Shown: positions 12,618 to 23,320 of the stretch, in pieces
How positions within the stretch are numbered: position 1 is the stretch's first letter
How the letters are laid out: each line of letters starts with the position of its first letter
NCBI RefSeq assembly: GCF_030272615.1
Contig: NC_081406.1
Span: 475,560,900 to 475,624,899 of the forward strand
Length of the DNA stretch: 64,000 bases
Direction of reading: 5' to 3'
Origin: Cryptomeria japonica
Taxonomy: Eukaryota; Streptophyta; Pinopsida; Cupressales; Cupressaceae
Translations under genes and position numbers: made by a program
The notes under the pieces: model-generated
The model's input: the letters and a program-made list of their open reading frames with translations, nothing else
What the model was told of the DNA's origin: nothing
Database searches by the model: none

Positions 12618-13346
12618 CTATTGGCAAGTGATGCATTCTTTGACATAACGAAGGACATCATTTTTTAGCCCCTTCCAAGTGAATCGTTCCCTTATTTGCC
12701 GATACGTTTTGAAGTACCCGGGGTGCCTTGCTAGAGGAATATCATGCACTGATTGAAGAATTTTCTCTTTCAACTTTGAACCTGGAATCAAATAAATCCT
12801 GTCCTTGTAAAAGATAACATCATTTACAATCTTATATTTATCATCTTGTATAGTACCCTCTAGCAAATCACATGCAAAAGAATCCTTAGAATATTCAACC
12901 AGCAATAAAGATTTCCAATCAGCGGTGACTACAGATAATGCATTTATTTCAGGCCTTCTAGATAACGCATCTGCAACAACATTTTGCTTTCCTTTCAAAT
13001 ATTCAATTTCAAAATCATAAGCTTGGATCTTACTGATCCATTTATGCTGCCTGTCATTCAAGTCTTTCTGTCGCAGGAAATATTTTAAACTGTTATGGTC
13101 AGTTCTGTCTACAAATTTGCTACCTACCAAATATTGTCTAAATTTTGCCAATGCATGTATGATTGCCAACATTTCTTTGTCATAGATAGAGTACAATCTT
13201 TCTAGATTACTAAGTTTCCTACTTTCATAGGCTATAGGATGTTTATTTTGCATTAAAATTGCTCCTATTCCCTCACCAGATGCATCGCATTCCAGGACAA
13301 AAGGCTGATTAAAATCTGGAAGGGCGAGTACTGGGCAAGAACTCAT
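12618..13346 (-). pseudogene. Element C RNase H and integrase zinc finger
   Basis: RNase [19 protein letters not shown] (catalytic Asp), then [20 protein letters not shown] and TDHNSLKYFLRQKDL (DxNSL), then VVADALSRR. The integrase HHCC finger follows, with His in DIPLARHPGYFKTYR and Cys in ECITCQ. RNase H removes the RNA template after minus-strand synthesis. It is in the same frame as the segments on either side. The TGG of the segment before it has become TAG (near 13388), and a TAG follows the last Cys-Gln. Confidence 0.92.
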
Positions 13347-13388
13347 TACCTCTTTAAGTTTCTCAAAAACTTGTTGTGCTTCCTCAGT

Positions 13389-13697
13389 CTAATGGAATGC
13401 CCCTTTTTTGGTAAGATCTGTCAATGGTGTCCCAAGTTGTGAAAACCCTCTGACAAACCTCCTGTAATAACTGCATAATCCAAAGAACCCGTGTAAATCT
13501 GTAAGATTTCGTGGCGGTGGCCAATCCAAAATGGCTCTTATCTTATCCTGATGAACTTGTACCCCTGTAGCACTGATCATATGCCCCAAATATAAAATGT
13601 TTGTCATTCCGAATTCACATTTAGAAGCCTTTGCATAAAGTGATTGAGATTCCATAATACCAAGAACTGTATCAACATGTTTCAAGTGATCTTCCAA
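13389..13697 (-). pseudogene. Element C reverse transcriptase, thumb/connection
   Basis: Starts just after the FFDD loop and carries [21 protein letters not shown], then [20 protein letters not shown] and [11 protein letters not shown]. These are standard Ty3/gypsy RT blocks. It is joined by a frameshift at about 13698-13738, within the FFDD loop itself, to the upstream RT piece. Confidence 0.9.
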
Positions 13698-13738
13698 GGT
13701 TTTGCTGTAAATTAATATATCATCAAAGAATTAGAAAA

Positions 13739-14850
13739 CTAGCAAAAATTTCCTGAACTGTTGTTAAAGATGTGATTCATACAAGACTGAAATGTCGCTG
13801 GAGCATTTGTTAAACCAAACGGCATAACCAAGAATTCATAATGACCATAGTGAAATCTAAAAGCAGTTTTATGGATATCTTGATCTCTTAACTTTATTTG
13901 ATGATATCCCGACCTCAAATCAATTTTAGAGAAATAAACAGCACCATGTAATTCATCTAACAATTTCTCAATTCGAGGAATTGGATACCTATTTTTGATT
14001 GCCTTCTTGTTGAGAGCACGGTAATCTATACACATGCAAAGAGTTCCATCCTTCTTTTTTACCAGAACTACTGATGATGCAAAAGGACTAGAACTTGGAC
14101 TGATATGCCCCATATCCAACAATTCCTTAATTGCCTTTTCTATTTCATCTTTGAATGTTTTAGGATGTCTATAAGGGGTCTTGATGACGGGTTTGGCTCC
14201 TTCTTCTAATTCAATGGTATGTTCAAATCCTCTGTCGAGCGGAACTCCTGGAGGTATATCACTGAAAACCAGATTATGTGAATCTAATATTTTTAACAAA
14301 TTATCTTGATAATGTTTAGATTCAAATCCTGATACCTTGTTGGAAATTAAACATTGTGACGACCATGCCACGTCTCCATGTCTGAAGATAGCCTTCATTC
14401 TTTTAGCATGGATGATCGTGGAACCACCGTTAGACATACCACGAAGCACCACTTTCTTATCATCAATCTTAAAAGAAAATTCCAGTCTTTTAAAACTCTG
14501 AGTGTACTCATCTAACGTTTCCATCCATTGAATGCCCAAAACAACATTTGTATCAGCCAAATCAATCACATAGAAATCATCAGTAATAGTATAATTGCCT
14601 AGAGTAATACTCAATTTAGGAACTTTATGAGTGCTGGACAAATTAGTTCCACCTGTTACTCTAACATCAAAACCTTCATGTTTTCAAGTTTGCAATCCAC
14701 GTTTTTCCACAAGAGCTGCATCTATAAAATTATGAGTAGAACCACTATCAAGCATGACAACCACACGCTGCCCATTCAAAACTCCTCTAACTCTGAAAAT
14801 ATTATAATGAGGTGTTCCTGTCATAGATGCTATTACCCTTTCTCCATGTT
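13739..14850 (-). pseudogene. Element C protease and N-terminal reverse transcriptase
   Basis: The protease active site is at about 14725-14760 on the minus strand: VMLDSGSTHNFIDAALVEKR, with DSG replacing the commoner DTG but plausible as active. The body follows ([30 protein letters not shown]). The RT N-terminus has [16 protein letters not shown], then [20 protein letters not shown] with the first catalytic Asp in [15 protein letters not shown], and [21 protein letters not shown] and small breaks near 14640-14690 interrupt the protease. Just past FQSCMNHIF the frame shifts. Confidence 0.9.
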
Positions 14851-14854
14851 TAGT

Positions 14855-16194
14855 TCATGTCCCTGATTCTGTGTTCTGTGGTACAGTTTCTATATTAGGA
14901 TCAACATTCTCTTCATTGTCACTATCTGACATAACCTCAATGTAATGAATTTTTCCCTTTCCCAAATATCTATGTCCTGGCTGCCATGACTCTCTACAGC
15001 TGAAACATAGTTTTTTCCTTCTGAGTTCTTCTCTTTCTTCTTTATCTAACTTGTTTTTAGGAAAATTATCTTTATGGAACGGTTGTTTGTCATTTTCAGC
15101 TTTAGATGGTGGGGCTTTTAGAACTTTCCCTTTTGAAGATGGCTCTAATTCTCTTGCTCTTTTAATAGCTGTTTGTAAAGTAGGAGGGTTCAAGGACTTA
15201 GCCCAACCTTTGAGTGAATCGGATAGTCCATCTATAAATATCACAATTTTATGTCTTTCTGAAATTTCAGTTACTAAAACTGCCAGTTTTTCAAATTCAG
15301 AAATGTATTGTTCAACAGTCCTAGATTGCTTAAGCTGAGTTAAATCTTTAAGATGAAGTTCAGGTCTTTAGAGTCAAATCTGTCAATAAGTTTCTCAGTG
15401 AATTCAACATAAGTATTAATCTGGTTATGACCTAAAGTTACTTGCCCATGGTGCCACCATTCGTGTGCTACGCCGTCAAGATGTAATGCTGCATATTTAA
15501 TTGCTTCATCTTCCAACATAGGATTTAATTGGAAGTAGGTGTCAAGTTTTTGCACCCAAGCTCTAGCTGCTGTTTTCCCTGATCCATCAAAATAAGGGAT
15601 AGACATCTTACCTATTTTCCTCTGCAATTCACTGTTATTCCCTCGCTGTCCCTTTGGCCTATGTTTCATTCTGACATCCAAGTACTCTCTAAATGTCATG
15701 GTTGATTTAAAATCATCTCCTGATAATAACCAATCTTGGTGTATCTCATCCTGTAATTCTCTAATTGTTGGTTCATTTTCTGGTTGCACATTTCTAACAG
15801 TGAACGTTGGCATAAAAGGTCTGGATGTTCCTGTTCTTTCCGGCTGATTATTATTAACAGAATGCTCATCTCTACCCCCATTGTTTGCCCCAACATTTTG
15901 GTGTTGATTATTTCCATTATTTTGATGCTGGTTAATAAATTGGGTCATTAAATTAGTCATTCTGTTCACATTGTCCTGCATATCTTGTTGACTTCTAATT
16001 AAGGCTGTTATGAGATCCCTGTTATTTTCTGGCTCCCCCATACTGTTTGTTTCAAAAATAATTTCTTCGTCAGTTTTAGTATGGCTATCCTCAATCTCAA
16101 ACTGAATAGAAGGGCTACTGTGTGCTAAAGGAGAGTTTTGATTTCTGTTTTGTCGGACCCTAGTATTCCGGAAATTATAATTTCCCTGGTGCAT
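14855..16194 (-). pseudogene. Element C gag
   Basis: Two open segments, 15340-16194 and 14855-15244, are joined by a frameshift. The first (284 residues) has a basic, Asn/Gln-rich N-terminus (QHQNNGNNQHQN-type spacer), then the retrotransposon gag domain: FDGSGKTAARAWVQKLDTYF and LDGVAHEWWHHGQVTLGH, about residues 200-265. The second carries a Lys-rich linker, the knuckle CFSCRESWQPGHRY and an acidic tail. The last knuckle Cys (usual C-x2-C-x7-H-x-C in this family) is Tyr, so zinc binding would be impaired. The start Met at 16194 lies about 75 bp inside the 5' LTR/primer site. Confidence 0.9.
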
Positions 16195-16256
16195 ACTCAG
16201 CTATGCATAAATTTTACATGAATTTTCAACACCCTACAGGTTGGCAAGATTTCTAT

Positions 16257-16268
16257 GCTCTGATACCA
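16257..16268 (-). other. Element C primer-binding site (initiator Met tRNA)
   Basis: Minus strand TGGTATCAGAGC, one base inside the 5' LTR edge. It is the standard plant LTR-retrotransposon match to the 3' end of initiator methionine tRNA. It fixes which LTR is 5'. Confidence 0.93.
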
Positions 16269-16269
16269 C

Positions 16270-17361
16270 TATAAAATTCCTAAACTAGATTGGTTTCAGA
16301 AAGACTCAAGTGCAGAATACACACATTAAGTTCAACTCAGCAGGTGGAATACTTTAAACGGTTTATTGTCTTATTACACAAATCTCAATTGCTGATTAAC
16401 ATAATATTTACCAACAGGAAACCGAATCATCTTTATTCAATGCATTTGATAACAATTGATGAAATATTCCATCAATAAAATGAGTGAAGAATTCTTTTGG
16501 TGCACGTGATGAATACGCAGTGAAGGCCGTTGTTCTTCCGCATGGTGCCAACATAGTGCCAAATACTTGTTGAGAGTCTTCAAAACACGATAAACCATTC
16601 AACCTCCGATTACTGGAAGTCACCCACAGTTCTTCCGCAGCAATTCCGCAGTATACAATTCATCATCTTCCACGAAAATGACCTCCTTGCACGGTGATGC
16701 GACCTTGCTACATAGTCATGACCTGGCTGAACATCCTCATAGGATACGGGGCATAGAGAGTGGAAAACACGGCTGCTACACACCTTCACAGGTTACGACA
16801 TAGAGTGTAGAAGGTGCGGATTTCACTTAGCATCTGGTGGTGCACGGGAGGAAGGAAAACGCCCCCGATAATCTGTAGTTTTCACGTGGTTTGGGGTGTC
16901 TACACACGCGTGCAACTCTGACAAGCTCGTTTCAAAGTCCCAACTCGGCTCTTCTCAAAGCTCTCGCAACCAATAGGCCAGTGGTTTACTGGCGAAGGGC
17001 ATCAATCCAATAGGCCAGCCAATAGGCCAGTGGTTTACTGGCGAAAGGCATCAATCCACTGTGCAATTTTGCACTAAGGCAAATCATTTTCTATTCCGCC
17101 ATGAATGTTTCCTGCACTGCCATCTTTTTATTTGAAATAAGTTGGTTAATTTCCTGTAGGAAACTACTTCAATAGTTAAGAGTAATCTTGGTGTTTGCCA
17201 CTTTATTCACAAAAGTATTAATAATATTGTTTGTCACTTTATTCACCAAAGTATTAATAATATTAATTATTTATATTAATCAATAGCTAAGATATTAATA
17301 TAAAGTAATTAATATTGTTTCAAGTTTACTTTTTGTAACTCAATTATTAGGGAACATTACA
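16270..17361 (-). repeat. Element C 5' LTR, with internal 49-bp duplication
   Basis: 1092 bp against 1043 bp in the 3' LTR. The extra bases come from a tandem duplication around 16967-17055 (the block with CAATAGGCCAGTGGTTTACT occurs twice). The inner end reads TATAAAATTCC in place of TGTAAAATTCC, a G-to-A change at the LTR terminus. The promoter of the element should lie in this LTR; no convincing TATA box was picked out. Confidence 0.92.
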
Positions 17362-18271
17362 AATTTTGGCACAATAAACATCTCTAGCGAATGAATTTCT
17401 GGCTGAGGTAGTTAGTGCTGAAGTATAATGGTTGCAATGAACTCAAACTGAGTAAGTTTAGAGTTCATTGGTTGGGACCCTATAAATTGAGGGAATTTGG
17501 TCAATTTGGGGCCATTTAACTGGCAACACTCGATGATAACCCTATTTGGGACCCAATAAATGGCTCAAAACTCAAAATTTACCATGAAAGGGAAGGACCC
17601 ACCATTGGAATAACCATGTTTGGGTATGCCACTTGGGGAGATTCGACAATCGAAAGGAAGGAGGTCTTGGAGGAAGACCTAATGATCAAGGAGCAATAGT
17701 ATAGACCAAATGAGGGTTGGCCTAAACTTGTAACATCACTTGAGGAAAGGTTGGTAAGGAAGCATGTGGAAGGCATTGCTGCACTAGGCATACATAAACA
17801 CTTGACAAACGCTTTTCTTGGTACACCTGCATTATGGATGTGACTTGGTAGATACTAGAAGTGGAAGGCACCCTATGAAGGCATACGCCAAGGTTACTTG
17901 GCTTATGAGATAAATGAAGAAGCAGAGAAGAAACAAAAGAAGGAACAAGCCACAAAGGAAGTGAAACCAGAAGAGGACTTGGAGGAAAAAATTGATTTGG
18001 TGGAGTATGGAGAGACAATTGAGTGGTGTCTATAGGTGGTAATAAAGGCAGAGGATTGCTTCATCGTAAAAATGCAGTTTGGTAATGCAATACTTGCATC
18101 CAATTCACTTTGACAAGTGATCCCTAATCCAGTCGAGCCACCACAAGTCAATGGAGAAAAGGTGACCTGGTACGAGCAGTACGAAGGTTGATACATCAAC
18201 GGATGCTACAAAGGTATTGGGATGGCACCCTTATCAGACAAATTTTTTGACTTGGAATATGTGGGCACATG
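17362..18271 (+). pseudogene. Family B integrase fragment, part 2, with C-terminal tail
   Basis: Continues part 1 after element C. It carries the integrase C-terminal domain (LVLKYNGCNELK, then FRVHWLGPYKLREFG), then the family-B tail: GWPKLVTSLEERLVRKHVEG, IHKHLTNAFLGTPALW, then VIPNPVEPPQVNGEKVTWYEQYEG and FFDLEYVGTC. In this copy the tail reads on in the integrase frame, with stop codons but no frameshift at the place where B' changes frame. This shows the tail is an integral part of the protein. The match to B' ends at about 18271. Confidence 0.82.
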
Positions 18272-18667
18272 TGAGTAAAAATGAGCACGCTTTTTATTGC
18301 GAATTTGTTCGTGAATTTTGATTAATTTTTTTTATCGCTGAATATTCAACGAATTTCGAACTTCAGGTTTGAAGTTCGCTGAATGTGGTGACTTAGCTTG
18401 TATCAATAATACAATCAGTAAATTACAATAATCTAAGTACATTCTGCAGATCCATTGCATATGAGAATTTGTATCAGACAAGAAGGGTTATATTTTGTTT
18501 ATTAGAACATTTCATATTCATACAAGACTAACAAATTAAGCCCTTCTTAGTATAAGTATTGCATAGTAGTAATTCCATGGTATATTTTTTATCAAGACCA
18601 TAAGAATCATAGAATAATTGTCTCATTAAATTGTAAAGATAGAAAAAATCCCACAAGGGACTTTACA
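18270..18667 (+). repeat. Candidate LTR next to a primer-binding-like site
   Basis: TG...CA-bounded, AT-rich stretch ending GGGACTTTACA, followed two bases later by TGGTATCAAAGC. It starts exactly where family-B homology ends (TGTGAGTAAAAATGAGC). No partner LTR was found in the window and no pol follows before element B', so the family cannot be named. The layout fits the 5' end of a Ty1/copia or small gypsy element. Confidence 0.42.
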
Positions 18668-18669
18668 AA

Positions 18670-18681
18670 TGGTATCAAAGC
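18670..18681 (+). other. Primer-binding-site-like sequence
   Basis: TGGTATCAAAGC differs by one base from the initiator-Met primer site TGGTATCAGAGC and lies directly after an LTR-like TTTACA end. The 120 bases after it, up to B', hold no clear coding sequence. Confidence 0.5.
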
Positions 18682-18804
18682 TGGTGATCTTGCCAGACTG
18701 TTGGGAGACTTCAAAAAATTGTTTCAGATTAGTAGAAGATGAAGACTATTCATACGGCCAAGACTTCAAACATTATTTCATAAGAATCACATGCCGATCA
18801 AAGT

Positions 18805-19093
18805 TGGTTTAAGTTCCAGAATGAATCACGAATAAGGACAGAATATATACCGACAATACAGCTATGCAAGTAACATTCATATGGCAGAAAGATGTTCTTT
18901 ATTGCATTCTCTAAAATATTCAATACATCAACCTTATTGTCGGGGTTCCCTTACATGGCAATATATACTAACTGGTGGTTGGCAGAAGTACCAACTGTTA
19001 CAACTAACACGGGAACCCACACGACCGACTCCAAACATAACAAAAAGACATACCAATAACTTAAAAGTTTTATTCCCTAATTACGGCCTAACA
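18805..19093 (-). repeat. Element B' 3' LTR
   Basis: 289 bp, minus-strand TGTTAGGCCGTAATTAGG to GGAACTTAAACCA, nearly identical to 34135-34409. It is 3' because the polypurine tract and the last ORF adjoin it. Confidence 0.9.
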
Positions 19094-19112
19094 TCACCCC
19101 CCCCAAAAAAAG
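19094..19112 (-). other. Element B' polypurine tract region
   Basis: Minus strand has a GGGGGGGGTGA run directly before the LTR start TGTTAGG. It is preceded by a T-run, so only the G-rich part is a good polypurine primer. Confidence 0.6.
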
Positions 19113-19163
19113 AAGTCGTCTTATAGACGACAAACAAATGGAAGCTGACAGAAACAACAAAAA

Positions 19164-21521
19164 CTAATGTGAGGAGGGATGAGAAGACGTCCCTGGAAGT
19201 ACAGACGACTGAGATGTGCCCGCTCGTTGGAGTCGTTGTGTGGCCACCAGTTCCCACTCTCTTGCCAACTTGACCATATGGGCAGCCTCAACAATTTTGT
19301 TGCGGGCTTTCTGAATCTCCTAGCCCTGCACCTGCAACTATTGCTCCTTCTCTGCCAATCGGGCCTCCAAACCTGCTACCTTATCTGTCAGCTCATCCTT
19401 CGCCTTACCACTCACTTCCAACTCCTGCACGTGCCTAGCAACTGTCTCCTCCAACGTGGTAATCCGAGAGTGCTCTTGGGCCAATGTTTTCTTGACACTC
19501 TCTGCTTCCCGCAGTGCCTGGTCGTGCTGGGTCTTCATAGCTTCCATCCGCATCACTGCCATACGCCGATACTTCAGGACTAGGTCCCGAAAAGTTGTCT
19601 CTATTCTCCGCATGGAACCATAAAACCCACTCTCTTCTGTCACTATCATGTTCCTCATCCAGGTATTCGTCACCTTTGGAGTCTTTGTCTTCAGCCATCC
19701 TTTGGCCGCGAAGCATCGAAAGAATTCCCCCTCATAGTCTTCCCTGACAAAGGACAGCAGGCGCTCGACCACTTGAGCTATCCTCGGATCTTGGCCAATT
19801 TCCACACCCTTCACGATATGGCCGACATCACTCAGGAATTTCGCCATGCCCTCCAACTGGAGTGTACAACCCTGCAAGGTGCCAATTGGGTTTGCGGGGT
19901 CAGGTCTCTCCAGTTGAAGTATCAATTCTTCTGTATGAGGCGAGGAAGATTCCCCCCTCCCTTCTTGAACTTCCTTGTGCAGTGTAAGTTCTTTTGTAGA
20001 CCTGGGAATTTGGAGATCCTTCCCTGCAGCAGATTCCATATCGCCAATCTGCAGAGTGCTGGTATCAAGTCCTCCATCCCCACCAGGTGACGGTGGCAGT
20101 TCAGGCAATTTCTCCACGCTTACCCCAAGGGTCTCCAACAACCAAGAGTCGATTGTCTGCTCTTGGTGGTCATCAACATGGGTGGGACTCAAGTATGGGA
20201 CGGTCTCCTCTTGCGTAGGGATCACTCGAAGCGGCGGTGGCGGTGGCGGTGATGCCTCCACGTCCACGACATCAATCACTTGGGTTGGTACATACCTTTG
20301 CTCAAGAGGTTTCTCGGCCACCGTCACTTCCATGGCCATGCTGCTGTCTCCTGCCCCTTCTGTCACCTCCTTGGCCACTGAAATATCACCACCCTCCATT
20401 CCAACCTCAACTGGCCGTTGGCCCATGGTTGGAGGTAAGCGAAAACTGTGATCCTCTCCACTCTCATTGTCGTCGGACGAGGATGCCTCCACGACATCTT
20501 CCTCACTATCCCCGCTGCCTGCACTGGGAGATTGCTCAACATCTTGCTGTCGCCTCTTTCGTTGTGGTTCTCCGCCGGATGTCAGGATGTCCAGATGCGT
20601 CCAATAAAAGATAGGGGGTCTATATGGCTCTAGCCTGGCTAACGGCAACAAGTCGCTCCTCTTCTCCGATGGCACTCCTGTACGAACAACATCCAGGAAC
20701 ATGGCGATGGCATAATGCGACATATAAAAAATCTTGTGTTGGAGTCCTAAGCATTCACAGATGCGTTCAGAAAGAAATGACGCCTAGTTGAAGACCGTGC
20801 CATTCTGCAACCCGTTCATCAAATACAACATCCACACGACGATGTCCGACCCCCGACTGGCTCCTGTCAGTCTGCTTTTGATGATGTCCATGATGCATCG
20901 CCACTCTGCATTGGCTAGAAATGTCCGCTTCACCCTGCGGCTACTGCCAGACCTCCATATGCTGTCCTATTCGCCCTGTGTTGGGTCCCCTCGGCAAACC
21001 AGTCAGACCAATTGCTGCTTTTGTTCTAATGTCATTTTTCTTTTAATGACAGGGCTAACCTGATTAGGAATTCCAAAAATTTTGGCGAACTCAGGGGCAG
21101 AATAATAAACGGTGAGGTGACATCCCCCATACTGTACTATAGACTTGTGTGTATGTCGATCATATCCAGCCATCATTCCCTTCAGTACATGCTCAAATTC
21201 CTTAATGCTGAAGACTGGCATGGTCAGAATGTGGTCAACCCCTTCCCTCTTTAGATTCATTTTGATGATATTGGTGTCGTCTGCCTCCTCCCACCATGTC
21301 TTGCAGTCGTTGCCATTCAACCCCTCCCATGTCAAGGATTGCACCGTTACAGGCTCGTTTCGCTGCACACGTGCCCACACCTTCTTCCCCTTGCTGCTTC
21401 TTGGTGTGGCCATGTTTCCAACAAAGATGACTGTTCCTTTGTCGTTGGGGTTTCCAAAACTTAGCCTTGGCATATCTGGATTAATTTTTATACAATCAAT
21501 TTTGTTATCCAATCCACCCAC
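19164..21521 (-). CDS. Element B' post-integrase ORF (about 786 codons, several stops)
   Basis: One minus-strand frame from 21521 to a stop at 19164-19166. Two long open parts, 21003-21521 and 19338-20723, are in the same frame; internal stops at about 21000, 20955, 20785, 19335 and 19320 look like point mutations. Order: N-terminal domain with VFSIKEFEHVLKGMMAGYD and TVYYSAPEFAKIFGIPNQ; a second globular part (EPYRPPIFYWTHLDIL); a Ser/Asp/Glu and Pro-rich low-complexity stretch; a helical coiled coil (QALREAESVKKTL, TLEETVARHVQELE); a short Ser/Thr tail. It sits where envelope-like ORFs sit in some plant elements, but I see no signal peptide or membrane helix. It resembles the ORF at 39802-43073. 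Function unknown. The frame is open to about 21581, just after a TAGCAG. Confidence 0.72.
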
Positions 21522-21589
21522 CGAATCTACACTGTCATTGTCAAAGCCGTTAGTCCAATTGTTTCTGCAATCAACTGAATTCTGCTAAC

Positions 21590-22300
21590 TCTTCTTGTCG
21601 TACAGAATTGTTTCCTCTTTTCTCCAACTATACCCACTGTACGAATGCGAAGTGTACAGATTTTTACCTTCGGCCAAGGCTGTATGGATTTCTCTTAACT
21701 CCGTACGGATTCGGGCAACCCGCCTTTCCACCTCCTGACGTCAGATTTGAATAGCCGTACGGATTTTGTCACCCCCTCTTCCTGTGTGACTTCCGTTCGT
21801 ACAGATCCTGGCTGGACGGGCAATACCTGTGATCTCCAAACTTCGTACGACCACCGTACAAATTCTCTTTCAATTGCTGGTAACTTCTGTAGGGTACAAA
21901 CTCCCCTTCGTATGACGGTCGCACAAGCTTTTTCCTGCGTGCTTGACTGTGGTGATTTCCGTACGGTACGAACCTTTCTTCGTACGGTTGCGAATGGTTG
22001 GTATTCTTATTTCCGTATGGAAGACGTACGAGATGCTTGTTGAGAATTCCATACGGGGCTGGATGTCTGTCGTGAATTCCGTACGAGGTTGGTACAGTGT
22101 TGTCTGAGCAATAATATTCTGTGATTTCCGTACGATAGCTGTACGGAACTGTCAATGCCTTCGATTTTCCTCCAAATTCCGTATGGTCATGGTACAAACT
22201 GTTTTCTCCCGATTGTACGGTGACGTACGGCTTGCTGGTGATGCTATCTTTGCAATTCCTTCCATTCCTTTGACTGTACGATTGGGTGAAAGTGGGAATA
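21590..22300. repeat. GTACGG-rich degenerate array between pol and the 3' ORF of B'
   Basis: About 25 near-copies of GTACGG/CCGTAC (for example TTCCGTACGG, TTCGTACGAC, TGTACGGTGACGTACGG) lie 15-60 bp apart, with no strict period. The same word is frequent in B' gag and pol, so the stretch belongs to B', not to element E. The overlapping ORF at 21769-22362 (minus) is a by-product of the repeats. Possible roles, such as a spacer holding a splice or subgenomic signal, are inference only. Confidence 0.7.
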
Positions 22301-22323
22301 GATGTTATAAAAGAACCAGATTT

Positions 22324-23130
22324 GAAAACAATACACCTAGTACCTTGGCAGTAATCACTCAAGGAAGTGAGAATAGATGTTTCAGACTCAAAGGGACTAT
22401 CAAAGGGCAGAAGGTAATTGCATTAGTGGACACCGGAGCCTCCCATGACTTCATTAGCAAACATTTAGCAGCAAAGAGACGATTAAAGACCCAAGAATTT
22501 GAAGGATTTGAAGTGATCATGGGCAACGGAGTCCTAGACAGGTGCACTCAAATTATACCCCAATTGGAAGTCACCCTGGGGGGACATACCATTACAAGGA
22601 ACTTCTTTGTGGTAAACCTAGAGAATGATATCATTTTGGGAATGCCATGGATAAATTCATTAGGAAGGTTTACCATGGATAGTCCAAATCGAGAGATATG
22701 CTTCCAGCATGAAGGAAGGGAGATAACATTGAAGGGAATTCCCGACGGCTCTCCAAAAATAGTATCATGCAACAAAATGGAGAAAATCCTTAGACACGAT
22801 CAAGGAGAGTGGGTCGCCCAATGTATGATCTTGGACGAATGTCCAACCGAAGGCCAGGTCATTCAAAGGGATATACAACCTATCCTTAGAAGACACAAAA
22901 AAGTCTTCGAGGACATTCCCCCGGGATTACCCCCAAAAAGGGGATTTGAGCATTCCATTGAATTAGAGGAAGGAACAAAGCCTGCCATTACCACTCCTTA
23001 CCGCCACCCACACAAGTTTAAAGAGGAGATTGAAAAAACCATAAAGGAATTATTAGAAATGGGACACATCCAACCAAGCAGCAGCCCTTTTGCTTCATCG
23101 GTAGTATTGGTTAAGAAGAAAGACTTTTTG
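22324..23130 (+). pseudogene. Element E protease and start of reverse transcriptase (first copy)
   Basis: Protease with intact VALVDTGASHDFISKHLAAKR (Asp-Thr-Gly) and the body TRNFFVVNLENDIILGMPWI; Asp protease would cut Gag-Pol. The linker [20 protein letters not shown] leads into RT up to VLVKKKD. The open frame from 22183 begins in B' spacer sequence; only the part after about 22324 matches element D. It ends at GI-stop because of the 190-bp tandem duplication. Confidence 0.88.
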
Positions 23131-23320
23131 GGGATTTGAGCATTCCATTGAATTAGAGGAAGGAGCAAAGCCTGTCATTACCACTCTTTACCGCCACCCA
23201 CACAAGTTTAAAGAGGAGATTGAAAAAACCATAAAGGAATTATTAGAAATGGGACACATCCAACCAAGCAGCAACCCTTTTGCTTCATCGGTAGTATTGG
23301 TTAAGAAGAAAGACGGAACT
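22941..23320 (+). repeat. 190-bp tandem duplication within element E RT
   Basis: The block beginning GGGATTTGAGCATTCC at 22941 recurs at 23131. The copies differ at several positions (AACAAAG/AGCAAAG, CTCCTTACC/CTCTTTACC). 190 is not a multiple of three, so the frame is lost. Confidence 0.93.

Larger units (their letters stand above)
10448..17361 (-). mobile_element. Element C: complete but dead Ty3/gypsy chromovirus, minus strand
   Basis: Full structure: two LTRs (10448-11490 and 16270-17361), an initiator-Met type primer site (16257-16268), gag, protease, RT, RNase H, integrase, chromodomain and a polypurine tract (about 11491-11504). It is flanked by a perfect TSD AATTT (10443-10447 and 17362-17366) inside the family-B integrase fragment, so it is younger than that fragment. 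LTR termini are TGTAATGTTCCC and GGAATTTTACA. The coding frame is broken by two frameshifts and several stops. The two LTRs differ by roughly a dozen changes in the first 300 bp, so it is older than element D. Confidence 0.95.

Noticed and set aside
10586-16623. The 71-codon ORF repeated at 10586-10801 and 16408-16623 as a conserved small gene
   Set aside because: Both copies are in the two LTRs of element C, so the repetition is structural; no RNA or protein evidence.
19179-20633. Plus-strand ORFs opposite the B' 3' ORF
   Set aside because: They are antisense shadows of the long minus-strand frame, rich in Pro, Ser and Cys, with no motif.
21769-22362. 197-codon minus-strand ORF
   Set aside because: It lies over the GTACGG array, its Pro-Tyr-Gly repeats mirror the DNA repeat, and no homology to gag, pol or the 3' ORF is visible.
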